DNA of 50,810 nucleotides from Candidatus Contendibacter sp. (GCA_029624675.1 JARSSP010000070.1:1-50810), one strand, 5' to 3'. Positions 43,256-50,810 are shown, counted from the first letter of the stretch. Numbers and translations: made by a program. Notes: generated by a model from the sequence alone, not told the origin.

Positions 43256-43915
43256 ATGACCGCATTCAATTTCGAGCTGGCCCGCCACAATATGATCGAG
43301 CAGCAAATCCGGCCTTGGGAAGTGCTGGATCAGCGGGTACTGGACACCCTGGCCCGCGTGCCGCGCGAGGATTTCACGCCGGAGCGCTATCGCAAGCTGG
43401 CGTTCAGCGACGTCGCCATCCCGCTCGGTCATGGCGAAGTCATGCTGAAACCCAACGTCGAAGGGCGGATTTTGCAAGCGCTGGCGGCGCAACCGACCGA
43501 TCATGCCTTGGAGGTGGGTACGGGCGGCGGTTATCTGACGGCCTGTCTGGCCCGGCTGGCCGCTAGCGTGGTCAGCGTGGATATCGTGTCCGAATTCACC
43601 GAGACCGCTCGCCAGAAGCTCAAGGCCCATGGTGTGAACAACGTGGCGCTCCATTCGGGCGACGCCAGCGGGGGCTGGGGCGAGCGCCGCTACAATGTCA
43701 TCGCCGTCACGGGGTCGGTGGCCGAGGTCGCCGAGGTCTGGCGGCAAAGCCTGAGCCTGGGCGGCCGGCTGTTCATTGTGGTCGGCCAGCCGCCGGTCAT
43801 GGAGGCGTTGTTGATCACCCGGGTCGGCGAGCGGGAATGGAGTCGGGAAAGCCTGTTCGATACCGAGTTACCGCCCCTGCGCAACGCGGCGCCGGTCAAG
43901 ACCTTCGAGTTTTGA
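43256..43915 (+). CDS. Protein-L-isoaspartate O-methyltransferase family protein
   Basis: The 219-residue protein belongs to the Pcm-like methyltransferases, which carboxyl-methylate isoaspartyl residues for protein repair. The core has FNFELARHNMIEQQIRPW at the start and motif I ALEVGTGGGYLTACLA, with the acidic SVDIVSEFT after it. Compared with classical Pcm, the substrate loop is altered. This variant, next to a TolC-type gene, is widespread in proteobacteria and its repair activity is not established. I chose the ATG of MTAFNFEL; the longer frame starts in the intergenic region. Confidence 0.85.
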   Translation: MTAFNFELARHNMIEQQIRPWEVLDQRVLDTLARVPREDFTPERYRKLAFSDVAIPLGHGEVMLKPNVEGRILQALAAQPTDHALEVGTGGGYLTACLARLAASVVSVDIVSEFTETARQKLKAHGVNNVALHSGDASGGWGERRYNVIAVTGSVAEVAEVWRQSLSLGGRLFIVVGQPPVMEALLITRVGEREWSRESLFDTELPPLRNAAPVKTFEF

Positions 43916-43973
43916 GAATCCGCGAGCGGTGATCGCGGTCCACGGATTCCCCGCTTGCCGTGAGTCTCTGAAT

Positions 43974-43993
43974 ATATTAGCGTTTACTAATAT
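43974..43993. promoter_or_regulatory. Inverted repeat upstream of tolC
   Basis: ATATTAG-CGTTTA-CTAATAT is a perfect 7-bp inverted repeat, AT-rich in an otherwise GC-rich region, 23 bases before the tolC start. It could be an operator or a start-region hairpin; GAGAGGGGAG between it and the ATG supplies the ribosome site. Confidence 0.4.
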
Positions 43994-44015
43994 CTGAGAG
44001 GGGAGTCTGTCAGTC

Positions 44016-45470
44016 ATGCCCAAAGCACGTCTGGTATTGGCCGGGATCATCGCCGTACTGTGCGGCCCGCCGGCGGGGGCGGAAGACCTGCTGCAAGTCT
44101 ACCGCCAGGCCCTGGACAGCGATCCGACGCTCAAGGCCGCCGCCGCCAGCCGGGAAGCCGCCCAGGAAACCAAGCCGCAGGCGCGGGCGCTGTTGTTGCC
44201 GAGCGTGGGGGTCGCGGCCGAGCAGGGCTATTCCTTCGGGATCGCTGGATCGCCGACGGGGCAGTCCTCCTTCGGCAGTCATAACTACGCCATCAGCTTA
44301 ACGCAGCCGGTCTACAATCGCGGCAGCCAGGTGCGGCAGCGATTGGCGGGCGCCGTGGTCGAACAATCGGACGTGGACTTCCACAATGCCCAGAACGACC
44401 TGATCTTGCGGTTATCGCAAGGCTACTTCGGGGTGCTGGCGGCGCTGGACAACCTGACCTACGCCACGGCCGCCAAGAACGCCTTCGCCCGCCAGCTCGA
44501 ACAGGCTAACCGGCGCTTTGAGGTCGGATTGGCGACCATCACCGACGTTTACGATGCCCAGGCGCGTTTCGATGCAGCCGTCTCGGTGGAGATCGATTAC
44601 ATCAATAAGCTGGCCGATGCCCGCGAATTCCTGCGGCAATTGACCGGCCAGGACTATGCCCAACTCAACCTGCTCAGCGAGCGGATGCCACTGGCGCTGC
44701 CCCAGCCGAACGATCCGGAGGAGTGGGTGCGCATGGCGCTGGAAAACAATCTGAGGCTGCGTAGCGCCGGCTACGGCGTCGATCAGGCGCGGGAGAACAT
44801 TGATTTGCAAAAGGCCGGCCACTATCCGAAGCTGGACCTGGGGCTCAGCCGCGTCAACCTCGATAACAGCGTCACTGATACCACCAGCAGCCAAGTCAAC
44901 CTGCAACTGACCATTCCGCTGTACAGCGGCGGCGCGGTGTCCTCGCAGGCCCGCCAGGCGGCGTACAACTACGAAGCCGCCCGGCAGAATCTGGAAAATC
45001 TGCAACGCGATACCATCCGCACCGTTCGTAACGCTTATCGGGGTCAGGAAGCGGCCATCAGCCAGATCAAGGCGCTGGATCAGACCCGGGTGTCCACCCG
45101 CAGCGCGCTGGAAGCCAATCAGGCGGGCTACGAAGTGGGCACTCGCACCATCGTGGACGTCCTCAACGCCGAACGCGATGTCTATCTGGCCCAAGCTAAT
45201 TATGCCCAGGCCCGCTATTCCTACATCGCCAATTTTCTGATCCTGCGGCAGGCCGCCGGTCAATTGTCGGAAGCGGATTTGACCGAGATCAATGGCTGGC
45301 TGGGTGGTCCCCGGCCGACCTCGGGCGCGGCGCCCGAGGTCGCTGCCGCGCCCGCTGGCAAGGAGCCAGCCAAGGCCAAGCCGGACAAAAGCAGGAACGG
45401 CAAGTCCGCCGCCGCCAAACCCGCCGGCAAGCAACCGGCGGCCTCCGCCATTCCCCCGGCGGTGAAATGA
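44016..45470 (+). CDS. tolC: TolC family outer membrane efflux protein
   Basis: TolC trimers form the outer-membrane channel for type I secretion and drug efflux. The 484-residue precursor has a signal peptide (LVLAGIIAVLCGPPAGA) and the duplicated OEP architecture. Diagnostic segments are DLLQVYRQALDSDPTLKAA, YFGVLAALDNLTYA, RFEVGLATITDVYDAQARFD and, in the second half, YEVGTRTIVDVLNAERD. A C-terminal Ala/Lys/Pro-rich tail of about 60 residues (from about 425) is dispensable in other members. It is preceded by the Pcm-like gene, a common pairing. No inner-membrane pump lies nearby. Confidence 0.95.
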   Translation: MPKARLVLAGIIAVLCGPPAGAEDLLQVYRQALDSDPTLKAAAASREAAQETKPQARALLLPSVGVAAEQGYSFGIAGSPTGQSSFGSHNYAISLTQPVYNRGSQVRQRLAGAVVEQSDVDFHNAQNDLILRLSQGYFGVLAALDNLTYATAAKNAFARQLEQANRRFEVGLATITDVYDAQARFDAAVSVEIDYINKLADAREFLRQLTGQDYAQLNLLSERMPLALPQPNDPEEWVRMALENNLRLRSAGYGVDQARENIDLQKAGHYPKLDLGLSRVNLDNSVTDTTSSQVNLQLTIPLYSGGAVSSQARQAAYNYEAARQNLENLQRDTIRTVRNAYRGQEAAISQIKALDQTRVSTRSALEANQAGYEVGTRTIVDVLNAERDVYLAQANYAQARYSYIANFLILRQAAGQLSEADLTEINGWLGGPRPTSGAAPEVAAAPAGKEPAKAKPDKSRNGKSAAAKPAGKQPAASAIPPAVK

Positions 45471-45492
45471 CCGACGGCCGGTCTGTTTGGCC

Positions 45493-46020
45493 ATGAACGA
45501 TCCGGGTGGCGTTGATCCGTCGCCATCGGACGCCAAGATCGCGCTCGCCGGTCTGCCGCGCCGGCTGGCCGCCATCCTCTACGACGGCCTGTTGCTGAGC
45601 GGGGTGCTGATCGGCGCGACCGGGCTGGCGTTGGCGTTGGTGGTGGCCGTCATCGGCGACGACGCATTCAAGGTTCACAACCCGCTGGCGGGTAATCCCT
45701 TCTTCCAAACTTATCTGTTTCTGATCTGTTTTTTGTTCTACGGTGGGTTCTGGACTCACGGTGGCCAAACTTTGGGAATGCGCGCCTGGCGATTGCGAGC
45801 GCGGGGCCGCGACGGGCGAGGAATCGGTTGGTGGCAGGCGCTGCTGCGGTTTCTGATCGGCGGCCTGTGGCTGGCGCCAGTCGCCGGGCTACACCGGTTG
45901 TTTGGGGCCAGTGTCGGTTTCAGCCTAGCTGTCGGTCTTGGCGCTTTGCTGGTGCTGCTGGTCCTGCGTCTACCTGACCGCGTTTCGGAAACCGAACTGG
46001 TGGTATTGCCCAAGTCGTAA
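45493..46020 (+). CDS. RDD family membrane protein
   Basis: The 175-residue protein has three or four hydrophobic helices. The Arg-Asp-Asp-type element that names the family appears as LPRRLAAILYDGLLL (R and D of helix 1), and TLGMRAWRLRARGRDG follows helix 2. RDD proteins are integral membrane proteins of largely unknown function, some linked to ion transport. I chose the ATG of MNDPGG rather than the TTG two codons earlier. It starts 22 bases after tolC. Confidence 0.85.
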   Translation: MNDPGGVDPSPSDAKIALAGLPRRLAAILYDGLLLSGVLIGATGLALALVVAVIGDDAFKVHNPLAGNPFFQTYLFLICFLFYGGFWTHGGQTLGMRAWRLRARGRDGRGIGWWQALLRFLIGGLWLAPVAGLHRLFGASVGFSLAVGLGALLVLLVLRLPDRVSETELVVLPKS

Positions 46021-46090
46021 CACCACTCGGCGCAACCGGCGCGGCGCGTAAAATCCCCCGCCCAGAAACAGCAGCGTCGGCAGGCTAAAG

Positions 46091-46333
46091 TCAGTCAGGC
46101 AAGCGCAGCGCGTGTTCCCAGAACCGCCGTTGCCAGACGCCCCGACGTCGATAGCGGTGGCGGGAATCGGTCGAGGGTTGTTCGTTGCCGCCCGTCGCCC
46201 GCCAGGATCGGGTAAAGTGTTTTTTGATCGCGCCCCAGCGTTTGGAATAATCGGCATCGTCCGGCGGCAAGGTCCAAATGGCGTGCGGGTGATCGGCGAG
46301 CATCACCAAGGCTACATCGCCAAACCGGGGATG
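46091..46333 (-). pseudogene. Remnant of a REP-associated tyrosine transposase (RAYT, Y1_Tnp)
   Basis: The minus-strand frame contains the middle of a RAYT: VALVMLADHPHAIWTLPP with the HUH-type histidine pair, then DDADYSKRWGAIKKHFTRSW and RRRGVWQRRFWEHALR. The N-terminal third and the C-terminal part with the catalytic tyrosine are missing, and a stop follows the WEHALR motif. Upstream of HPRF the frame no longer resembles the family. It lies in a 310-base stretch otherwise without a clear gene between the RDD and small membrane proteins. RAYTs mobilise REP sequences, and a REP-type pair is present at 9.4 kb. Confidence 0.75.
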
Positions 46334-46657
46334 CTGATCGAATCGCCGCCGTTGTACATCGCCCATGTCGTGAAGCAGGCCAACGGCAACCCGCAGGCCC
46401 TCGCCGATCTGCTGGCCGATTCCAGCAAGGAACATCTGGTCGACAAGCGGCACATCCGGGAAATGCGCCACGCGGCGGGGGTGCGCTACATCGACTTCAC
46501 CCCGATCATGGTCGTCGCCTTGGCTTCCGTCGTGGCGGTGCGTTACATGGCGCGCGGCACCGGCGATACCGAACTGTACGTGTTCGCCGGGATGGTCGCC
46601 GCCTTCGTCATCGCCTTGCGAGTGTTCTTGTTCCGGGGCGCGGGGAAGGCGAACTAG
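46331..46657 (+). CDS. Small membrane protein, possibly 5'-truncated
   Basis: I do not recognise a family. From the ATG at 46331 (MLIESPPLYIAHVV) the 108-residue product has a soluble half and then two hydrophobic segments, TPIMVVALASVVAVRYMA and YVFAGMVAAFVIALRVFLF. The reading frame stays open upstream to 46112, but that part is the complement of the transposase remnant and should not be coding. The homologous start coincides with the edge of the remnant, so the gene may have lost its real 5' end to that insertion. No convincing ribosome site precedes the ATG. Confidence 0.5.
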   Translation: MLIESPPLYIAHVVKQANGNPQALADLLADSSKEHLVDKRHIREMRHAAGVRYIDFTPIMVVALASVVAVRYMARGTGDTELYVFAGMVAAFVIALRVFLFRGAGKAN

Positions 46658-46674
46658 CGGGGAGCGTCCGATCC

Positions 46675-47013
46675 ATGAACCGTTTCGATTCGATGTTGCA
46701 AGTCGTGGGAAAAGTCTTTGGCTTTTGCGCCATCGTCTTGATCCTCGCTATCCTCGCTGCCCTCACCGCGATTGCTTGTCTTTTTTTCCTCTATCTGATC
46801 GGGAACATGGGTTGGTTCATCTCAATTTTGATCCTGGTTCCGATGCTCGTCGGAGCTCGCACGGTCTTCGTCCTGGTATCGGATTGGATCGAAGCGCCGA
46901 AATCGTTTTATAAGTTAATATTCCTCAAGTTCTTGGCCGTGTTTCTGTTTCTCTTGCTAGCCAGCTTGGGATGCATCAGGACGGATTGTTTTATTATTCT
47001 ATCCCCCGGCTGA
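46675..47013 (+). CDS. Uncharacterised membrane protein, 112 residues
   Basis: No known family is recognised. The product is very hydrophobic, with about three membrane segments (IVLILAILAALTAIACLFFL, MGWFISILILVPMLVGA, LKFLAVFLFLLLASLG) and a short polar start MNRFDSMLQVVGK. GGGGAGCG lies a few bases before the ATG. Composition is less GC-rich than the conserved genes, in keeping with the accessory right end. It starts 17 bases after the preceding small membrane gene and may share its transcript. Confidence 0.65.
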   Translation: MNRFDSMLQVVGKVFGFCAIVLILAILAALTAIACLFFLYLIGNMGWFISILILVPMLVGARTVFVLVSDWIEAPKSFYKLIFLKFLAVFLFLLLASLGCIRTDCFIILSPG

Positions 47014-47034
47014 CGCAAGCCACGCGATGCCGGG

Positions 47035-48165
47035 ATGACCTCTCGACCGCGGAGTAACCGCTTGACCCTCGGTACTCACGTCGCCTTCGCCGCCGTCCTT
47101 TACCTGGGCGGGGCAACCCTGTTCGGTTACCGGCCGGACTGGATCGGCGGGGCGCTGGCGGCGGTGGCGGCGATCCTGCCGGACATCGACCTGCCGCCGT
47201 CCAAGATCGGGCGGCTGTTCTTCTGGGTCTCGGTGCCGCTGGAACGCCGGTTCGGTCATCGCACGCTCACCCATTCCCTCGTCGGCCTGGCCGGGCTGGC
47301 GGTCGTGGTTTCTCCGCTGTGGCTCCTCCAGCCCTTGTACTTCTGGTGCGTGGTGGGCGGCACCTGGTCCCATTTGTGGCTGGACATGCTCAACATCCGG
47401 GGCGTCGATCTGCTGTGGCCCTCGCCGGTGCGGCTGGTGACGCCCGGTAACCGCAATTGGCGGCTGGAGGTGGGCAGCAAGGGGGAAATGGTGTTGCTGT
47501 CAGTGCTGCTGGTAACGACCCTCGCGCTGGTTCCGCTGAGCCAACTGGGTTTCCGGGATGCGTTGCAGGTGCTGTTGCAGAGCTTCGAGATTGCCGTGGA
47601 GCAGTACCAGCGGAACGCCGGGACGCACTGGTACGACCTGGAACTGACCGCCACGGATAACCTGACGCTGGCGCGCATCACCGGGCGCTATCCGGTGGCG
47701 GGCGTCTGGAAGGGCGGGTTCATCGTGCTGCATGAAGGCCACCCACGGGCCGTGGGCCGGAGCGAGGCCCACCATCACCTGTTGCCGGTGACCGCCCGGC
47801 TCATCGAGGGGGAACCGCTCAAGGTCCAATCGGTACGGGTGGAGATGAAGGGCCGGACGCTGCGCTGGTTGCTGGGGAAGATCGACCAGCGCCGGGTGTA
47901 TTACCTGAACGGGGAGATTCAGACCGCCAGAATTGAGCCAGTGGCGAACATCGACCGTTACCAGCCGGTGATGTATTCCGGCCAAACGATGACGTTACGC
48001 TATGCCCGTGCTCAGGAACTGGGGCCGTGGCTGGATTTGGTGGCGGCGAAGGGGGAAATCTTCGTGCAGTTCTGGCTGAGGCCGGGGGAGCAGGCGGTAG
48101 TGTTCGATCTGGGGAATGATCCGCCCGCCGATCCGATACCGGAGGAACTCAAGCCGTTCCTCTAG
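47035..48165 (+). CDS. Membrane-bound metal-dependent hydrolase (DUF457/YdjM-like)
   Basis: The 376-residue protein has an N-terminal DUF457 domain of about 170 residues with several membrane helices. The metal-binding motifs of YdjM-type putative hydrolases are present: HVAFAAVLY, LPDIDLPPSKIG and GHRTLTHSL, then WSHLWLDMLN. About 200 further residues form a soluble C-terminal domain. Genes of this family are often carried on plasmids and integrative elements; the substrate is unknown. The start shares a few bases with the preceding gene's 3' region. Its 3' end is duplicated immediately downstream. Confidence 0.8.
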   Translation: MTSRPRSNRLTLGTHVAFAAVLYLGGATLFGYRPDWIGGALAAVAAILPDIDLPPSKIGRLFFWVSVPLERRFGHRTLTHSLVGLAGLAVVVSPLWLLQPLYFWCVVGGTWSHLWLDMLNIRGVDLLWPSPVRLVTPGNRNWRLEVGSKGEMVLLSVLLVTTLALVPLSQLGFRDALQVLLQSFEIAVEQYQRNAGTHWYDLELTATDNLTLARITGRYPVAGVWKGGFIVLHEGHPRAVGRSEAHHHLLPVTARLIEGEPLKVQSVRVEMKGRTLRWLLGKIDQRRVYYLNGEIQTARIEPVANIDRYQPVMYSGQTMTLRYARAQELGPWLDLVAAKGEIFVQFWLRPGEQAVVFDLGNDPPADPIPEELKPFL

Positions 48166-48367
48166 CCCGACCGTTTATCGGGGCGGGATTCTGCGCCTGT
48201 ACTACGCCCGCGCCCAGGAGCTGGGGCCGTGGCTGGATTTGGTGGCGGCGAAGGGCGAGATGTTCGTGCAGTTCTGGCTGAGGCCAGGGGAGCAGGCGGT
48301 GGTGTTTGAGTTGGGGAACGATCCGCCCGCCGATCCGATTCCGGGGGAGTTGAAGAGGTTTCTCTAA
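47965..48367. repeat. 202-bp-offset tandem repeat pair
   Basis: Unit 1 (47965-48165) and unit 2 (48167-48367) are direct repeats offset by 202 bases with one base between them. Similarity is graded: low over the first 36 bases and high afterwards. The right edge is a few tens of bases before the start of AT-rich DNA. Confidence 0.8.
48167..48367 (+). pseudogene. Diverged tandem copy of the hydrolase 3' end
   Basis: These 201 bases align without gaps to 47965-48165, the end of the hydrolase gene, starting one base after its stop codon. The last 165 bases are nearly identical and read YYARAQELGPWLDLVAAKGE and onwards to a stop. The first 36 are much more diverged, though Y, G, L and Y positions still match in protein. 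It lies in another frame, has no start and no ribosome site. Many differences are synonymous, so it looks like the relic of a paralogous gene rather than a recent copying slip. Confidence 0.8.
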
Positions 48368-48417
48368 GATCGTATCTCCTGAATCTGGGATGGCACTATT
48401 CATTACTTATTTAATCC

Positions 48418-50712
48418 TTACTTAATAAGGGCCGATATATCAGAGGCAATTTCTTCAAGAACTATAGATTTCCAGTAGGATTTGCCTGTTGAAATTTCCC
48501 CCCCCTGATTATGAGTTTCATAAATTTTATTGAATCTTTTAAACCATTTAATACAGATATTTTTATGGCTAGGCAATGAAAAGCACTCTATTAAATCAGG
48601 ATTATTTGATTCAAGAATTTTAATCTCTCTTCTATGAGCTTCATTAATGCATCTAAATATACACAAACCCACCGAAATTGCCGCCCTGGAAAAATCCCGT
48701 AATCCATTTGGATCCTCTCCATGGAGAATAATGTATTGAGAACTTGATGTGAAATCCACTGGAAAGAATGCAGAAGAAGCAAGATAATAAATTAAGCCTT
48801 CTTCATCAAAAAGATGATTAAGTAAAAAAACACCTTTCTTAGTTAGCTGAAATGGCACATAATGATTAGCCATACTCAATTCATCAACCTTTATTAAACC
48901 ATACATCAAAGCCCTATTAAAAAACCAATTAGCCAATTCTTTTGGATACCCAATATCACCTAATGCTCTAGCACATCTTGATTCAGTACTGGCTTTATAG
49001 TAAAAAATAAATTGTAAGACGCGAATAACCCCAAGGCCAAACCAAATATCCTCATCATTTTTCCTTGGAAATGAAAATATAGGTGGGCACCATCTGCCTC
49101 TTCTTGCAGGGCTTTTTTCATTACTATCATCTTCAACTACACGACCTCCAAGCAATATACTACCTTCAACTATAATTGCGTGATTAATTTTCAAGAATGT
49201 GCTAAATTTCTTATAATATCTTCTATATACCCTATCAAAACCAACACGACAATGTGCGTAGGTGCCAATTATATTACGTATCATGCTGCGGACATTTGAA
49301 CAAAATAATATTTCTAGTAAAACCTCTTCAGAATTATTCTGAATAAGCTGTCTATCCTGATCATTTAGGAATTCTATATTCTTAACTCTTTCTAAAAAGG
49401 CAGAAATATAGTGATCTAAAAACCCCTCAACTTCTATCAAAAATGCTGCAAAAATTGCATTTGATCTAGAGGCTTTTATTGCAAAAGTATAATAAGAATT
49501 ATCATCATTATTAATAATGACGTCGTTGGCAACCTTTATACGTTTTGAAATTATATGTCGAATATTTGGTGCAATAACCTCAAAATCTATTTGGGATGAT
49601 CTAGAGTATCCTGAAGCTATTTCTTGAAATAGCTCGTGATAACTTTCTGAGCGAAGGGATATAATAACTTTTTCAAAAGCATGGTTTGGCTTGTCAGTTG
49701 GAATAAAATCACGCAACTGTTCGAGGAATTTCTTATAATATCTACGCCCTGAAGTTGCAATTCTTGAAAAATTATCAACGCCATCTATAGTCAATATCAA
49801 CCCTTTAAAATTTTTATTTAAATGAAAAAACTTATAAAAATGAGACATTAAACTATCTGAATAATCACTCTTTCGAATTTCAGAGATTACTTTAGCAACA
49901 AAGCTAATCATACTTATACTTTTTAAATTAATTGTTTTCTTATCTTGCAAAAGTTCTGAACTAGCAATGAACATATCAGCTATTATTTTCCATAGGTTCT
50001 CCTCGCCTTCAGACCTGATACCCTTTAAATATAAATTAAATTCTCCGTATTTATCTTGACCTATATTACAAGAACTTTCTCCTTCCATAGTTAACTTAAA
50101 CCCACTGAGAAATGGGTCAATCCTAGAATACATCAAAGCCACATATATATTATGTGAATTGATATATTCCATCAACGAAGCCCCATTATTAAATTTCTGA
50201 AAATCCATATCATCATCTAATTCATCTGGAGTACTAGCAACTTGGGAGGTTTTTTTCCAGATTGCTCTATCAACAGCTTCAATTTTCCTGGCGTCGCAAC
50301 GGAAATATGTGTATCCTTTCGAGATAAGTTCCGCAGATTTTTCAGTGAAAAAATAATTCAATGCTGCGGTTTTACCTATTCCTCTATTTCCTTTAATTAG
50401 AATAAGCCTGTATGTTGAGTTGGTTATTTTATCAAATAAATCGTTAAACGCTTTCACAGACGGTATGCTATTACCTTCATCATATGTTACATATATATCC
50501 TTAATAGCCCTAGATACTTCTTCTTTTGAAGGATTCAAAGGTATCCATCCTAATAGCTGTTCTGCATTATTTCGATAATCTTGTAAATTCGGCACTGGCG
50601 CAATTCCCTTTCTAATTAAATACTCTTCTAAATTCACAAAACCATGCCACTTTTTAACTGGTTTTCTAATAAAATCTTCTACGACTAAATCAAAAGCAGT
50701 GCGCAATGTCAT
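48418..50712 (-). CDS. Large P-loop NTPase of unassigned family, in AT-rich DNA
   Basis: The 764-residue protein has a Walker A loop LIKGNRGIGKTA (about residues 106-116), a Walker B-like ILTIDGVDNF (306-315) and a sensor-like VIISLRSESY (349-358), an order seen in AAA/STAND and Orc1-like ATPases. The last 150 residues include a probable winged helix (VPFQLTKKGVFLLNHLF). I see no nuclease, protease or TIR motif. No membrane helix is evident. The start has GGAGG 8 bases upstream, so the frame is real and complete. Codon use (many AAA, ATA, AGA) and base composition are very unlike the rest of the window, pointing to horizontal transfer. Neighbouring partners would lie beyond the window edge. 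Confidence 0.85.
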   Translation of the reverse strand: MTLRTAFDLVVEDFIRKPVKKWHGFVNLEEYLIRKGIAPVPNLQDYRNNAEQLLGWIPLNPSKEEVSRAIKDIYVTYDEGNSIPSVKAFNDLFDKITNSTYRLILIKGNRGIGKTAALNYFFTEKSAELISKGYTYFRCDARKIEAVDRAIWKKTSQVASTPDELDDDMDFQKFNNGASLMEYINSHNIYVALMYSRIDPFLSGFKLTMEGESSCNIGQDKYGEFNLYLKGIRSEGEENLWKIIADMFIASSELLQDKKTINLKSISMISFVAKVISEIRKSDYSDSLMSHFYKFFHLNKNFKGLILTIDGVDNFSRIATSGRRYYKKFLEQLRDFIPTDKPNHAFEKVIISLRSESYHELFQEIASGYSRSSQIDFEVIAPNIRHIISKRIKVANDVIINNDDNSYYTFAIKASRSNAIFAAFLIEVEGFLDHYISAFLERVKNIEFLNDQDRQLIQNNSEEVLLEILFCSNVRSMIRNIIGTYAHCRVGFDRVYRRYYKKFSTFLKINHAIIVEGSILLGGRVVEDDSNEKSPARRGRWCPPIFSFPRKNDEDIWFGLGVIRVLQFIFYYKASTESRCARALGDIGYPKELANWFFNRALMYGLIKVDELSMANHYVPFQLTKKGVFLLNHLFDEEGLIYYLASSAFFPVDFTSSSQYIILHGEDPNGLRDFSRAAISVGLCIFRCINEAHRREIKILESNNPDLIECFSLPSHKNICIKWFKRFNKIYETHNQGGEISTGKSYWKSIVLEEIASDISALIK

Positions 50713-50810
50713 TTAAAATGCCTCCATTAAAAAATATTGAATATTGTAATGATTATTGGTTCTTCGTCGGTTTTTGTGGAGCTAAGCGAAACTGATCAGT
50801 ATTCGTTGCT
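50713..50810. promoter_or_regulatory. AT-rich upstream region of the NTPase gene
   Basis: This end segment holds the ribosome site of the NTPase gene (GGAGG on the minus strand, 50719-50725 region) and the palindrome AATATT-G-AATATT at 50733-50745, followed by A/T tracts. It is probably the promoter region. The gene's upstream neighbour is outside the window. Confidence 0.45.

Noticed and set aside
43916..43949. GAATCCG...CGGATTC hairpin as a terminator of the Pcm-like gene
   Set aside because: The loop is 20 bases and no T-run follows; too weak to call.
46112..46330. An upstream portion of the small membrane protein gene
   Set aside because: It is the complement of the transposase relic, so openness of the frame is probably incidental.

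Overview
The window looks like the chromosome of a free-living gammaproteobacterium of high GC content. The gene neighbourhoods are gammaproteobacterial in type: rluC divergent from rne, exbB-exbD-lpxK-ycaR-kdsB, glnA-glnL-glnG with sigma-54/NtrC control, and tsaC-topA-smg-dprA-lysM divergent from def-fmt-rsmB-ntrY-ntrX-trkA. Outer-membrane genes (lpxK, kdsB, ompW, tolC) confirm a Gram-negative cell. No rRNA, tRNA, CRISPR array, intact insertion sequence or prophage is visible. An affinity to the Competibacter/Contendobacter group is only an impression.

Layout. 0-5.2 kb: an S49 peptidase and rluC on the minus strand, then a long-leader rne on the plus strand, closed by a strong hairpin terminator. 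5.3-9.2 kb: a low-molecular-weight phosphatase and the minus-strand envelope operon exbB-exbD-lpxK-ycaR-kdsB, in which starts and stops overlap. 9.2-14.7 kb: an intergenic REP-type inverted repeat, then uvrD coupled to a GspE/PilB-like ATPase, ompW and a small metal-binding protein. 14.7-19.1 kb: the nitrogen regulon core, with two NtrC-like boxes and a -24/-12 promoter before glnA, a terminator after it, and a perfect NtrC-type palindrome before glnL-glnG. 19.1-28.6 kb: trmL, a CYTH protein, an L,D-transpeptidase, a minus-strand signalling operon (PAS histidine kinase, receiver, receiver-PP2C phosphatase, STAS antagonist), nagZ, two purine-salvage genes, a methyltransferase and a very small lysine-rich gene. 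28.6-43.1 kb: two divergent housekeeping blocks around the LysM/def junction, the second carrying an NtrY/NtrX-type pair whose regulator lacks the GAFTGA loop. 43.1-46.0 kb: a Pcm-like methyltransferase, tolC and an RDD membrane protein.

The right end (46.0-50.8 kb) is accessory DNA. It holds a decayed REP-associated tyrosine transposase fragment, two small membrane proteins, a DUF457/YdjM-like membrane hydrolase and a diverged 201-bp tandem copy of that gene's 3' end. Composition then drops abruptly to strongly AT-rich DNA carrying a 764-residue P-loop NTPase that I cannot assign to a named family. This last gene is the best candidate for an undescribed system, possibly defence or mobile-element related, but the window ends just upstream of it, so any partner genes cannot be seen.

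How the parts connect. The REP-like palindrome at 9.4 kb and the transposase fragment at 46.1 kb may be two halves of the same REP/RAYT relationship. The two NtrC-family systems (GlnL/GlnG and NtrY/NtrX) suggest layered nitrogen or redox signalling. The PP2C/STAS operon looks like a partner-switching relay whose downstream target lies elsewhere.
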